Shown: positions 41,257-50,615, numbered from the stretch's first letter. The stretch: 64,000 bases of DNA from Pseudomonadota bacterium (GCA_027487685.1 JAIYDC010000046.1:62001-126000), one strand, 5' to 3'. The notes: generated by a model not told the origin, from the letters alone. Program-made: numbers and translations.

Positions 41257-43458
41257 CTAAGCCCGGTTGACGGAGATCACCTCTTCCATCTGCTCGATGG
41301 AACTGATGGTCTTCAAGAGCTCCGAGTAGTCTTTCACCTCGATCTCGAAGATAAAATTACCTTTTTGGTCAGGCATCGACCTCGCGATGGCCGAACGGAT
41401 GTTGATCCCAGCGTTGTTGATGGACTTCGAAATCTTCGAGAGGATCCCGGGCTTGTCGTGGGTCGTGACTTTGATGTTCACCGGATGGCTGAAGGTGTAG
41501 TGCTTGTTCCACTCCACGTGCACGTGCCGGGATTGCTCCACGTCGAGGATCCGGTTGCAGCCGATGGTGTGGACCGTGATCCCTCGGCCTCGGGTGATGA
41601 TGCCGGTAATCGGATCTCCCGGGATCGGGTTACAGCAGCGGCCCATCTTGACCATGATGTCATCGAGGCCATCGACGATGACGGCGTTGTCATTGCTGGT
41701 GGTCTTCCGCGCCTTCTGCTGCGTTTTCTTAAAGAAGCTCTCGAGGTCCTTTTCCTCTTCTTTGAAATCCAGCTCGTCGGTTTCGGTGAAGTTCACCGAC
41801 GGAATCCCGAGGAGAACTTCCTTGATCGGAAGGTGCTTGGAGCCGACGTTCACGAAGAGCTCTTCGAGATTCTTGTAGTGATGCTTCTCGAGGAGAGGCT
41901 TTATCTCTCCCTTCTTCTCCAGGGCCTTCAGCGAGGTTTCAAACTTCCGGAGGGCCTTGTCGATGAGCTCCTCACCCAAGCGCCGGTGTTCGTCCCGCTC
42001 GACCTTCATGAGGTACTGCCGAATCTTTGTGATCGCCCGGGAGGTCTTGCAGATCTTGAGCCAGTCCTTCGACGGCGTCTGAGTCTTACTCGTCAGGATC
42101 TCGACCGCGTCCCCGGACTTCAGGCGGTACTTCAGCGGGACCATCTTGCCGTTGACCTTGGCGCCGACGGTTTTGTTTCCGACCTCGGTGTGGACGGCGT
42201 AGGCAAAATCCAAGGGCGTTGCCCCGTAGCGCAGCTCCTTCACATCCCCCTGGGGAGTGAAGATGAAAACGCCGCCGACGTCCAGGTCATTCTTCACAAC
42301 GTCCATGAACTCCGACGAGCTCTCCACGTTCTGGTTGAACTCCATGAGCTCTTCGACCCACTTCAGCTTACTGCCCGCATCGGCCTTGTTGCGTTCTTTG
42401 TACTTCCAGTGCGCGGCCACCCCGCGCTCGGCCACTTCGTGCATCTCGAAGGTCCGGATCTGAATCTCGATGCGTTCGGCCTTGGGCCCGATGACGGTGG
42501 TGTGAAGGGACTGGTAGTTGTTGACCTTCGGGATCGCGATGTAGTCCTTGAATCGGCCCGGAACAGGGGTGAAGGCCGAGTGGATGATCCCGAGGACCTT
42601 GTAGCATTCGGTGATGTTGTTCACGAGGATCCGGAAGGCCAGGAGATCCTGGATCTGCTCGAAGTCCACACCCCGCTGTTGCATCTTCTTGTAGATGGAA
42701 AAGAAGTGCTTTGGCCGGCCGGTGACCTCGCCCTGGACCGAGTACTCGAGCATCTTCTCTTCGACGAGACTCAGCGTCTCCTCGATGTAGGACTCGCGCT
42801 CCCGCTTCTTCATCGCGATCTTCTCGGCGAGGCGGTAGTAGATGTCCGGGTGAATGTAGCGCAGGCAGAGGTCCTCGAGATCCGCCTTCACGGAGTTGAT
42901 CCCGAGGCGCGAGGCCAACGGGACGTAGATGTCGAGGGTTTCCTGGGCCTTGGACTGCTGCTTTTCCTTCGTCATGTACTGGAGGGTGCGCATGTTGTGC
43001 ATCCGGTCCGCCAGCTTCACGATGATGACCCGCAGATCCTGGGCCATGGCGACGACCATCTTCCGGAAATTCTCCGCCTGCGATTCTTCTTTCGTTTTGA
43101 ATTTGATCTTCGAGATCTTGGTGCAACCGACCACGATCTGGGCCACGTTCTGGCCGAAGAGCTTCGCGATCTCTTCCGGAGCTACGTCGCAGTCTTCCAC
43201 CGTGTCATGAAGGAGGCCCGCCATGATGGAATCGAGGTCCATCTTCAGTTTAATGAGGGTCGCGGCGACGTTTAGTGGGTGAATGATGTAGGGCTCACCG
43301 GAGGAGCGCTTCACACCGTCGTGCATCCGTTCGGCGAACTCGTAGCACTTCCGGAGAAGGCCTAGGTCCGCGTCCGGAATGAGCACCTCCGCTCGTTTCA
43401 CGAGCTCATCGACGGTGAGGTTAACCTCGTGTGAAAAATCGATCCGTTCCGCGTACAT
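41257..43458 (-). CDS. spoT: Bifunctional (p)ppGpp synthetase/hydrolase, Rel/SpoT family
   Basis: 733 aa from ATG 43458, one nt after the gmk stop (an in-frame TTG at 43467 is less likely). The HD hydrolase domain is intact (HPLNVAATL, LLHDTVEDCDV, KLADRMHNMRTL). The synthetase domain has DLLAFRILV, GRFKDYIAIPK, NYQSLHTTVIGP and EIQIRT. The TGS domain (FTPQGDVKELRYGATPLDFAYAVH) and C-terminal ACT domain are present. It makes and degrades the stringent-response alarmones. In many proteobacteria rpoZ lies between gmk and this gene; here there is no room for it. Confidence 0.95.
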   Translation of the reverse strand: MYAERIDFSHEVNLTVDELVKRAEVLIPDADLGLLRKCYEFAERMHDGVKRSSGEPYIIHPLNVAATLIKLKMDLDSIMAGLLHDTVEDCDVAPEEIAKLFGQNVAQIVVGCTKISKIKFKTKEESQAENFRKMVVAMAQDLRVIIVKLADRMHNMRTLQYMTKEKQQSKAQETLDIYVPLASRLGINSVKADLEDLCLRYIHPDIYYRLAEKIAMKKRERESYIEETLSLVEEKMLEYSVQGEVTGRPKHFFSIYKKMQQRGVDFEQIQDLLAFRILVNNITECYKVLGIIHSAFTPVPGRFKDYIAIPKVNNYQSLHTTVIGPKAERIEIQIRTFEMHEVAERGVAAHWKYKERNKADAGSKLKWVEELMEFNQNVESSSEFMDVVKNDLDVGGVFIFTPQGDVKELRYGATPLDFAYAVHTEVGNKTVGAKVNGKMVPLKYRLKSGDAVEILTSKTQTPSKDWLKICKTSRAITKIRQYLMKVERDEHRRLGEELIDKALRKFETSLKALEKKGEIKPLLEKHHYKNLEELFVNVGSKHLPIKEVLLGIPSVNFTETDELDFKEEEKDLESFFKKTQQKARKTTSNDNAVIVDGLDDIMVKMGRCCNPIPGDPITGIITRGRGITVHTIGCNRILDVEQSRHVHVEWNKHYTFSHPVNIKVTTHDKPGILSKISKSINNAGINIRSAIARSMPDQKGNFIFEIEVKDYSELLKTISSIEQMEEVISVNRA

Positions 43459-43459
43459 A

Positions 43460-44020
43460 TTATCCAAGTATCCTTTCCACCAGGGCCTTGAGCTTCTGGT
43501 ATGCGAGCTCCACGTCGTCGTTCATGATGATGTGGTCGAAGTCATCCTTTCGGAGGAGCTCTTTCCGAGCGTTCAAAATGCGCTCGTGGATCACGCCCTC
43601 GGAATCAGTGCCTCGCCCTCTCAAGCGCTTCTCGAGTTCGGCGACCGAGGGAGGCTCGATGAAGATGACCTGGGCCTGGGATCCGTAGATGCGCTTCATC
43701 GCGTCCGCTCCCTGAACATCGAGGTCAAAGAGCATCCTGCGGCCACTGGCAAGGCCCTCGGTGACGAAGCGCTTGGAAGTCCCGTAGTAGTTCGAATGAA
43801 CCTTGGCCCATTCGATGAACTCGTCTTCCGCGATCTGGCGTTCGAAACTCTCCGGTTTGATGAAGTAGTAATCCCGGCCGTGGACTTCGCCGGCCCGCAT
43901 GGAGCGCGTCGTGCAAGAGACCGACCAGACGAGGTCGGGAAGATCGGCCTTCAGACGGCCCAGGAGTGTGGATTTCCCTGTCCCCGAGGGGGCACAGATG
44001 ACGATCATCTTTCCGGACAT
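43460..44020 (-). CDS. gmk: Guanylate kinase
   Basis: 186 aa, full length. P-loop APSGTGKSTLL, SCTTRSMRAGEVHGRDYYFI (GMP-binding region), FIEWAKVHSNYYGTSK and LDVQGADAMK are typical. It phosphorylates GMP to GDP. The neighbours yicC (2 nt upstream) and spoT (1 nt downstream) reproduce the common yicC-gmk-spoT order. Confidence 0.96.
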   Translation of the reverse strand: MSGKMIVICAPSGTGKSTLLGRLKADLPDLVWSVSCTTRSMRAGEVHGRDYYFIKPESFERQIAEDEFIEWAKVHSNYYGTSKRFVTEGLASGRRMLFDLDVQGADAMKRIYGSQAQVIFIEPPSVAELEKRLRGRGTDSEGVIHERILNARKELLRKDDFDHIIMNDDVELAYQKLKALVERILG

Positions 44021-44022
44021 GA

Positions 44023-44898
44023 TTATTCCAGGTTCAGCGCTTGTTCACGGATCTTTTCTAATTGTACTTTCATCTCAACGACCTGGGACGAAATTTCCGG
44101 CACGGCAGATTTTGATCCTATCGTATTCGTCTCCCGCCCCAGCTCCTGGAGCAGGAAATCGATCTGCCGACCCACCTCTCCCGTGGACTGAAGGACCGAC
44201 CGGAGCTTCTCGACGTGAATCTTTGCCCGATTGATCTCCTCATCTATTTCGATCTTCTCAAGGTAGTAGACCACTTCCTGAAGGAAGCGCGACTCATCGA
44301 TCTTGAGGTCCTTGAGCTTCTCGTTGAGTTTCACGGTGAGCTTCTCGCGCATGATTTCCGGGTACCGGGCCTTCTGCCCTTCGATGTCCCGGAGGCAGAC
44401 CTCGTAGGCCGCGAGGTGCTCGAGGAGCTTGTGCGCAAGTTTCTCACCCTCGGCCGCCCGAGACGTCTTCAGCGCCTGCACCGCCGCCGCGAACGACCGT
44501 GCCACGAGCGGTTCGAGTTCTTTGTCCCGGTCGCCCTCATCATCTTTGTAGAACTCGCTCCGGAGGAAATCAGTGGGCGAAGGGTTCAGACTGACACGGG
44601 CCTGATCGAAAACTGGTCGAAGGAGTGCCAGGTACGCCGAAACTTTCCGAGGGTCGACTTGGAAATCGGCCAGGGGTCGCTCGGTGCGCTTGTACGTCAC
44701 CGCGACGTCGAAACTCCCTCGGCGGAACTCAACCTCAAGCTTTGAGCGAAGGTCGAGTTCGAGGGAGTTGAACAGGGAGCTCATCCGGAACTTATAGTCT
44801 TTGAAGCGGTTGTTGACGGTCTTCAGTTCGGTGGTGATGGTGTAGTTGTCACCGGCCGCTTCGCCCTTCCCGAAACCGGTCATGGAGTAAATGGCCAT
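44023..44898 (-). CDS. yicC: YicC/YloC family endoribonuclease
   Basis: 291 aa. The N-terminal YicC domain (SMTGFGKGEA, TELKTVNNRFKDYKFRMSS) and C-terminal DUF1732 domain (LQEVVYYLEKIEIDEEINRAKIH, STGEVGRQIDFLLQELGRETNTIGSKS) are both present. The family forms hexameric clamp-like RNases affecting RNA turnover. It is coupled to accA (1 nt gap) and gmk. Confidence 0.93.
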   Translation of the reverse strand: MAIYSMTGFGKGEAAGDNYTITTELKTVNNRFKDYKFRMSSLFNSLELDLRSKLEVEFRRGSFDVAVTYKRTERPLADFQVDPRKVSAYLALLRPVFDQARVSLNPSPTDFLRSEFYKDDEGDRDKELEPLVARSFAAAVQALKTSRAAEGEKLAHKLLEHLAAYEVCLRDIEGQKARYPEIMREKLTVKLNEKLKDLKIDESRFLQEVVYYLEKIEIDEEINRAKIHVEKLRSVLQSTGEVGRQIDFLLQELGRETNTIGSKSAVPEISSQVVEMKVQLEKIREQALNLE

Positions 44899-44899
44899 G

Positions 44900-45880
44900 T
44901 TAACCTGGACCGTCTTCAGACGTATCGAGGGTCAACGTGATGTTCCCCATCTGCCGGAACTTCTCGAAGCGCTTCTGCATCATCGCATCCAGGTCTTCCT
45001 TCAGGAGCGCCGAGAAGCTTGAAGTGATGGTCTCCTTGACCAGTTGCACCGCCCGGTCCGCGTGGCGGTGGGCACCGCCGGCCGGCTCTTTAATGATCCC
45101 ATCGATCACCTGCAGCTCGAAGGCCTTGTTCGGAGAAAGCTGAAGCGAGTTGGCCGCGGTTTCCGCCATCTTCGGATCCGACCAAAGAATGGAAGCACAG
45201 GACTCTGGGGAGATCACTGAATACACTGAATACTCCATCATGAAGACCTTATCCGCGACGGCGATTCCGAGGGCACCACCGGAGCCACCTTCGCCAATCA
45301 CAATGGAGACGATCGGCGCCTTGATGTTGAACATCTCCTCGAGGTTCTCAGCGATCGCGAGGGCCTGGCCTCGTTCTTCAGCGCCGATCCCAGGGTACGC
45401 GCCCGGAGTGTCGACGAAGGTGATGACCGGAATCCCGAACTGGGACGCGAGCTGCATGACCCGCAGGGCCTTCCGGTAACCTTCCGGATTGGCCATGCCA
45501 AAGTTGCGCTTTATCTTTTCTTGAGTTTTGCGGCCTTTCTCAATTCCAATGACTGCCACTCTCTGGCCGTCGATGTACCCGAAGCCCGTCACCATGGACG
45601 GATCGTCAGAGAATCGACGGTCCCCGTGGACCTCATGGAAATCGGTGACAATTTTTTCGATGTAATCGATGGCGTGTGGCCGGGCCGGATGCCGAGAGAG
45701 CTGGGTGCGCTCCCAGGGTGATAGTTTCGTGTAGATGTCCTCGAGCATTCGGTTGACCTTCGCTTCGAGGGCCTGGATCTCGTGAGAAATATCAATCGAT
45801 TGATGAGAGGCTTGCTTCAACTCGCGAATCTGGTTTTCGAGCTCAGAGACCGGACGTTCAAAATCTAAGGTAAAGTCCAT
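44900..45880 (-). CDS. accA: Acetyl-CoA carboxylase carboxyltransferase subunit alpha
   Basis: 326 aa from ATG 45880 (AAGG upstream; TTG 45883 is in frame). LDFERPVSELENQI, ARPHAIDYIEKI, GDRRFSDDPSMVTGF, TFVDTPGAYPGIGAEERGQ and GEGGSGGALGIAVADKV are diagnostic. It carries out the carboxyl transfer to acetyl-CoA with AccD (not in view), the first step of fatty acid synthesis. It is first in the accA-yicC-gmk-spoT operon. Confidence 0.96.
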   Translation of the reverse strand: MDFTLDFERPVSELENQIRELKQASHQSIDISHEIQALEAKVNRMLEDIYTKLSPWERTQLSRHPARPHAIDYIEKIVTDFHEVHGDRRFSDDPSMVTGFGYIDGQRVAVIGIEKGRKTQEKIKRNFGMANPEGYRKALRVMQLASQFGIPVITFVDTPGAYPGIGAEERGQALAIAENLEEMFNIKAPIVSIVIGEGGSGGALGIAVADKVFMMEYSVYSVISPESCASILWSDPKMAETAANSLQLSPNKAFELQVIDGIIKEPAGGAHRHADRAVQLVKETITSSFSALLKEDLDAMMQKRFEKFRQMGNITLTLDTSEDGPG

Positions 45881-45913
45881 CAAAACCTTCGGGTTAGGTG
45901 TTAGGCAGAATCG

Positions 45914-45941
45914 AAAAAAGTGGTCTTAAACTACCTTTTTT
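45914..45941. terminator. Possible AT-flanked hairpin upstream of accA
   Basis: aaaaaag-tggt pairs with acta-cctttttt with one bulge and a short loop. It lies between the lipoprotein gene's stop (minus strand) and the accA start. It could terminate the upstream minus-strand transcript; the stem is weak. Confidence 0.3.
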
Positions 45942-46020
45942 GAGGGGAAATTGCACGAAATTCCTCCCCCTCACATCTCCTAACCCTAGATAATCACGTA
46001 AACAGTGACCTCTAGACCCT

Positions 46021-46647
46021 CTACTCCCAACCTTGGACCTGGCCAGACTCGAAGTAGATGAACTTTTGATTACCGTTGAGGCGGTAAAGCCAGCGCTCAT
46101 TTTCATTCCGAGGGTTCCCAGCAACTTCTATCCGAACCGGTTTTCCCAGGGACTCTAGAACGTCATCCTTTTTCATTCCCAGGAGGACATCATTCTTCCG
46201 AACGGCCAGGCTTCGCTCCGCGGGACTAACTCCGATCTTGGGAGCTGGAAGAAACCCTCGGTTGATGAGGTAGTCTTTTCTCTCATAGGCCGGAAGCTTG
46301 AGAAAAAAGATCTTCTCTGAAGTTGAACTCAAGTGGTGCTTTTGCGAATCGTAAAACGCCAAGCTCTCCTCGGTCTGCATGCTCTCAAGGGTCCGGAGCT
46401 CTTGCTTGAGCATCCGTGGGCCGGCTTCATTCTCCGCATCCTTGGACGCAGGGGTCCTTTGCCGCCGCACTTGTTCGCTCATCCAGTCGCGCCCCGAGTC
46501 ACCTGCAACGATGGGAAAATCCTCTCGAGGTGTAAAGAAACTCGAGTCATCGTGCTCCATCTCGGCCAGGTAGGTCCGACCGGTTTGAAACTGAGCGCAA
46601 CTCACTGACAATACGAGAAAAGAACTGAGGCTTAAGAACTTCGACAT
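46021..46647 (-). CDS. Lipoprotein with C-terminal SmpA/BamE-like domain
   Basis: 208 aa. Signal with lipobox LSVSC (Cys17). A central charged helical part is followed by a C-terminal segment (about 150-208), VLLGMKKDDVLESLGKPVRIEVAGN then ENERWLYRLNGNQKFIYFESG. This is the pattern of the SmpA/OmlA (BamE) fold: G-M-x-x-x-x-V-x-x-x-L-G-x-P, then W-x-Y, then F. It is probably outer-membrane attached. It is not a standard BamE in length. Confidence 0.68.
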   Translation of the reverse strand: MSKFLSLSSFLVLSVSCAQFQTGRTYLAEMEHDDSSFFTPREDFPIVAGDSGRDWMSEQVRRQRTPASKDAENEAGPRMLKQELRTLESMQTEESLAFYDSQKHHLSSTSEKIFFLKLPAYERKDYLINRGFLPAPKIGVSPAERSLAVRKNDVLLGMKKDDVLESLGKPVRIEVAGNPRNENERWLYRLNGNQKFIYFESGQVQGWE

Positions 46648-46800
46648 AACAAAACCATCCTTTGCTGAATCACGTCGTTAACCGTATCGGACGCCGGTCT
46701 CTGAGCCTGTAGGCCCTCGGCTGGGAGGCAAGGGTTTCCGGTACCCGAGCAAAAGATTTCGGGCTCAGAAAAACCGGACTTCCTGCCGATAGGTCAGAGG

Positions 46801-47646
46801 ATGGGAATACTAGAAAAGCTTGAAACCCTCATCAACGGTCTTATCTTCCGGCTCCTCGAGCGGGCCTCGGCACATATGCCGAAACCGCTGCGGCGGTTGA
46901 TCGTGAGAGTCCAGCTCTTGAAGATCAGAATTCGTGCCTTCGTGAGCTCCCTTCCCGGAATCATGAAAGGACTTCTCTTAGGTTTGGTCGCCCGCATCCG
47001 TGCCGTCCTGGCCGAGCTGAACTTCAAGAGTGTTCTCCAGGAAACCTACGCGCGCGCGAAGGCCAGGTATCTGGAGCAGAGTTCTATTCCCAGTAGTAAA
47101 CTCAAGCGCATTTTTTTATTCCCTGCCTTGATGGTCGCCCAGTGGTTTCAAGGTCTCTCGGCCACGCAGGCACTCCTCCTCGTTTGCTTTACGTTCGCCT
47201 CGGTGTTTGCGGTGATTGGAATCGGGTTCTCGGGGCAGAAGCTTCTCGCGGAGAAGTCCCAGGGCCGGACCCCCGCCAGTGTCGAAGAAGAGGTCTCGTA
47301 CGAGCGGCCCGTGTACTACAAGAAAGAAACAAGACACGTCGAGGTCACGAACTTCCGGCTGCCGGTTCATTTCGCGAACGTCAATGAGGTGCGCTCCGTC
47401 GACATCGACTTCACCTCCACCCTGAGTAACCGCTACGCGCGGAATTTCCTCGAGAAGCACGAGTTTCAGCTCCGGGACCACCTGGTGCTTCACGTGGAGC
47501 CATCGGTCGCAACTTTTCCTTTAGAAGATGAGGGCAAAGAAATCATCCGTCGCAAGCTCCTGAGTGAAGTGAACGAGTTCCTGAAGCTGCGAGGAATCGA
47601 GGGCGAAGTCGAAGAGTTAAAGATCACCTACGTTCTGGCAAACTAG
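46801..47646 (+). CDS. Inner-membrane protein with C-terminal FliL-like domain
   Basis: 281 aa. A long amphipathic basic N-terminal region (about 1-100) is followed by one transmembrane helix (about 121-145, TQALLLVCFTFASVFAVIGIGF). The periplasmic domain (about 180-281) reads VEVTNFRLPVHFANVNEVRSVDI, FLEKHEFQLRDHLVLHVEP, then EIIRRKLLSEVNEFL and VEELKITYVLAN, which resembles FliL. Flagellar FliL proteins modulate the stator, but no flagellar gene is nearby. Its 3' end overlaps the convergent sigma-54 activator gene by 23 nt. Confidence 0.65.
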   Translation: MGILEKLETLINGLIFRLLERASAHMPKPLRRLIVRVQLLKIRIRAFVSSLPGIMKGLLLGLVARIRAVLAELNFKSVLQETYARAKARYLEQSSIPSSKLKRIFLFPALMVAQWFQGLSATQALLLVCFTFASVFAVIGIGFSGQKLLAEKSQGRTPASVEEEVSYERPVYYKKETRHVEVTNFRLPVHFANVNEVRSVDIDFTSTLSNRYARNFLEKHEFQLRDHLVLHVEPSVATFPLEDEGKEIIRRKLLSEVNEFLKLRGIEGEVEELKITYVLAN

Positions 47647-48913
47647 ACTTCCCCACGAGAGCTTTGACCGTTTTCTGCGTGAGCCGGAGCTTCCGGGCCG
47701 CGAGAGAGACGTTCCCGTCACAGAGACCGAGCGCGCGCTTGACGTAATCCTCCTTGAGGTCTCTCAGAGGAACGATGTCGTCTCTCGAGGAGATGGTGGC
47801 GAGGTCCGAGCTCGCACAGACGAGCTCTTCATCGAAGGCATCGAAGTCCAACTTGGGAGAGCGAGACAGAACTTTCTTCTTCTCCAGGTGTCCGAAGAGC
47901 TGCCGGAGGTTTCCGGGCCAGGGAAGGGTTTCGTAAAATTCCTGCAACCGGTTCGAGACCACGACTCCCTCTCGAAGGGAGAAGTGGCGGCAGGCCTCTC
48001 GGATTCGGCCCGGTTCACTCCGGAGTGCGCAGAGCTCGAGGGTGTGCCCAGACTTCAGGCGGAAGTAGAAGTCGCGCCGGAATCTCCCCTCTCGCACCAA
48101 CGGCTCGAGCGGCTGACCGCTGGCAAAGATGAGCCGCGAACGGATCGCCGTCTCTCGGACATCGCCCACGCGGCGAAAACAATTGCTATCAAGGAACGTG
48201 AGTAACTTCGTCTGGAGCCCCAGGGGGAGAGAGTCAATTTCATCCAAAAAAAGAGTCCCGTTTTCTGCTTCGATGAAAGCCCCGGCCTTATCGGCGATGG
48301 CACCGGTGAAGGCGCCCTTCTTGTGGCCGAAGAGTTCGGACTCGATGAGCTGTTCGTTGAAGGAGGAAAGGTTCACGGCGACGAACTTCCCAGGCCGGCC
48401 ACTCGCGGAATGAATCTTGGCCGCGAGGTGGGACTTCCCGGTCCCCGTCTCCCCCTGGATCAGAATCTTCAGCGGCGACTCGAGCAGGGCCTGTTCCTTT
48501 AAGACCGGATGATCGAAGTGGCGGTGAATGTGTTCGGCCAGGTCGAAGGGGTCGAAGTTAATCCGGTTATCTTCGATGTACAACCGGTCCGCTCGCTCGA
48601 CGTAGGCCTCTCGCGCTGCCGAGCCATTCAGAAGGAAGGGCTGGCCTAGGAGGGCCTTGAGAACGAAGCGACCGACCTCTGGGGTCCCGTCAAGTTCGAG
48701 TCGGTAGTGGAACGGATGAGGCCCGTACCCCGGCAGCTCGAAGTAGGAGCCCGAAAGATCCGAAGGCCGAAACTTCGGGGAGACCAGATCGATCTTCAAT
48801 CGGGAAAGTGTGAACGCCCGCCGCCGGCCAGAGAACGGAAGGATACTGCAACTGTCCCCGATCCGGACTCCGCTGGCAGCAATCTGCCTCTGCATCAATT
48901 TTTGCTGGTACAT
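47624..48913 (-). CDS. Sigma-54-dependent transcriptional activator with Fis-type HTH
   Basis: 429 aa from ATG 48913 (GGAG 5 nt upstream). The N-terminal 135 residues are unlike a response-regulator receiver (no Asp pocket) and may be an FHA-like or novel sensory fold (PFLLNGSAAREAYVERADRLYI). The AAA+ domain has Walker A GETGTGKS, the sigma-54 contact loop GAFTGA, Walker B LFLDEI and the arginine-finger region FRRDFYFRL. The C-terminal HTH is VSLAARKLRLTQKTVKALVG. It activates RpoN promoters; target genes are unknown. Confidence 0.92.
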   Translation of the reverse strand: MYQQKLMQRQIAASGVRIGDSCSILPFSGRRRAFTLSRLKIDLVSPKFRPSDLSGSYFELPGYGPHPFHYRLELDGTPEVGRFVLKALLGQPFLLNGSAAREAYVERADRLYIEDNRINFDPFDLAEHIHRHFDHPVLKEQALLESPLKILIQGETGTGKSHLAAKIHSASGRPGKFVAVNLSSFNEQLIESELFGHKKGAFTGAIADKAGAFIEAENGTLFLDEIDSLPLGLQTKLLTFLDSNCFRRVGDVRETAIRSRLIFASGQPLEPLVREGRFRRDFYFRLKSGHTLELCALRSEPGRIREACRHFSLREGVVVSNRLQEFYETLPWPGNLRQLFGHLEKKKVLSRSPKLDFDAFDEELVCASSDLATISSRDDIVPLRDLKEDYVKRALGLCDGNVSLAARKLRLTQKTVKALVGKSSLPERR

Positions 48914-48995
48914 ATGAACTCCTAAAGTTAAAGACGACGTACCGTCTTTTCTGCTAATATCGGCCTTCTGGGAACACAAAGGACAGGGCAGCGGG

Positions 48996-49658
48996 ATGAA
49001 CATTCAGAAGGGAAAAACCGAGTTTCTCATGGGCATCGACACCATCGAGCAGCTTCAGCAGTGGTTGAACGAGCACCCGTTCGCCAACGGAATCGCGTTC
49101 ATCGGTCGATCCAACGTTGGAAAATCGTCCCTCATCAATGCCCTCTTCGGGAAGAGCACGGCGCGTGTCTCCAAGATCCCCGGCCGGACCCGGCAAGTGA
49201 ACATCTTCGACTTCATCGTCGAGAACCAGGAGACGAAGTCCCTCGAGCACTTCTACCTCTTCGACGTCCCAGGCTACGGTTTTGCCGAAGTCTCAAAGGA
49301 GATGGCCCGGAACTGGCAAGAGCTCCTCGATACGTTCTTTCATCTCTGTAGCAGCAAGGTTCTTTTGCTCAACATCCAGGATGCGCGGCACCCGCTGCAG
49401 GAGAGTGACCTCGTGTTTCACAAGTACATCAAAGCGTTTGACCTCGAGACCTACCTTCTTCTCAACAAGGTCGATAAACTAAAAACTCAAAGTGAGCGCG
49501 CCAAGTTAAAAGCCCAGATGCCGGAGATCTATCGGAAGTTTAAATGGGTCAAACAGATCCACTTCACCTCCGCGGAAAAGGGTGACGGAATTCCCGGCGT
49601 CGAAGAAGCGATCATCAACTTCGTGAAGCGGAACAGTGATCTGAAGGGATTCAACTAA
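48996..49658 (+). CDS. engB: Ribosome biogenesis GTPase EngB/YsxC
   Basis: 220 aa. G1 GRSNVGKSSLINAL, G2 region KIPGRTRQVNIF, G3 DVPGYGFAEVS, G4 NKVDKL and G5 TSAEKGDG are all present in the order of the YihA/EngB family. It assists 50S subunit assembly. The N-terminal extension before the G domain is about 30 residues. Confidence 0.96.
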   Translation: MNIQKGKTEFLMGIDTIEQLQQWLNEHPFANGIAFIGRSNVGKSSLINALFGKSTARVSKIPGRTRQVNIFDFIVENQETKSLEHFYLFDVPGYGFAEVSKEMARNWQELLDTFFHLCSSKVLLLNIQDARHPLQESDLVFHKYIKAFDLETYLLLNKVDKLKTQSERAKLKAQMPEIYRKFKWVKQIHFTSAEKGDGIPGVEEAIINFVKRNSDLKGFN

Positions 49659-49727
49659 CCGACCGTTGTAGTACGGAATCGCAGTTTATCTAGTGGAACC
49701 GAAGTGGCCGCGGTAAAATAGCGGACT

Positions 49728-50615
49728 ATGCGAAGTCTCGAGCACCTCCTCCTCGATCCAGCGGATGAGAAGAAAATTGAAAGCATCTTTGTGGACCTCC
49801 GGTCCAGGTATAAGAACTACAAGGACCCCTGGGGCTTTGACCTCGACCTCTGCGAGCGGGCCCTCAAGCGGTTTTTTCCAATCTACCGGTCCTACTTCAA
49901 GGTGCGCGTCTTCGGCGCCGAGAACATCGAGGACCATCCGTACATCGTCGCCTCAAATCACACCGGACAACTGCCCATCGATGGGATGCTCATCACCATG
50001 GCATTTCTGATGGAGTCTCAGAAGCCCCGAGTGCTTCGGGCCATGGTGGAGCGGTTCATGGCGCAGCTGCCCTTCATCGGGGACTTCACGGCCCGAACGG
50101 GCTCGATTCTGGGAGACCGCGCGAACTGTGCCTACCTCATTGATCACGGTGAATCGATCCTCGTCTTTCCCGAGGGCGTTCGCGGCATCTCCAAGAACAC
50201 GCCTGACTTCTACAAGCTGCGCCAGTTCTCCGAGGGGTTCTACCGGATAGCCCTTCAGAAGAAGACGCCGGTCCTGCCCGTGTGTGTGATCGGGGCAGAG
50301 GAGATGTTTCCGTTTGTGATGCACTCAAAGCGGCTCGCGAAAATTCTCCGACTCCCAGCACTTCCGTTGACGGCGAATATCTTCCCGCTCCCCTCACCGA
50401 TTGACATTCACATCGGGAAGGAAATCCTTATTCCTGCTCATCTCGGAGAGGAAGCCACGGACAAGGAAGTGAAGGAGAACGTCTTTCACATTGAGAACAC
50501 CATCAAGCGCATGATCGTCTCCGGCCTTAAAACTCGCAGACCCTTCCTCGACCCGCTTCGGAAACCGATCTCTCGGTACGTGATCAAAGAATTTCGGACC
50601 AAGGTCCAGCGATGA
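49728..50615 (+). CDS. PlsC-like lysophospholipid acyltransferase
   Basis: 295 aa. The acyltransferase block has ASNHTGQLPIDG, a variant with six residues between His and Asp rather than four, as seen in a subset of PlsC-like enzymes. VFPEGVRGISKN is the usual glycerophosphate-binding block. A short N-terminal region precedes it and no strong transmembrane helix is seen. It acylates a lysophospholipid or similar acceptor at the membrane. Its stop overlaps the start of the SDR gene (ATGA), so the two act together. Confidence 0.88.
   Translation: MRSLEHLLLDPADEKKIESIFVDLRSRYKNYKDPWGFDLDLCERALKRFFPIYRSYFKVRVFGAENIEDHPYIVASNHTGQLPIDGMLITMAFLMESQKPRVLRAMVERFMAQLPFIGDFTARTGSILGDRANCAYLIDHGESILVFPEGVRGISKNTPDFYKLRQFSEGFYRIALQKKTPVLPVCVIGAEEMFPFVMHSKRLAKILRLPALPLTANIFPLPSPIDIHIGKEILIPAHLGEEATDKEVKENVFHIENTIKRMIVSGLKTRRPFLDPLRKPISRYVIKEFRTKVQR

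Noticed and set aside
41365-43275. 636-codon plus-strand open frame
   Set aside because: It lies opposite the well-supported spoT gene and its sequence is low-complexity Asp/Leu/Val/His, typical of an antisense shadow in GC-rich DNA.
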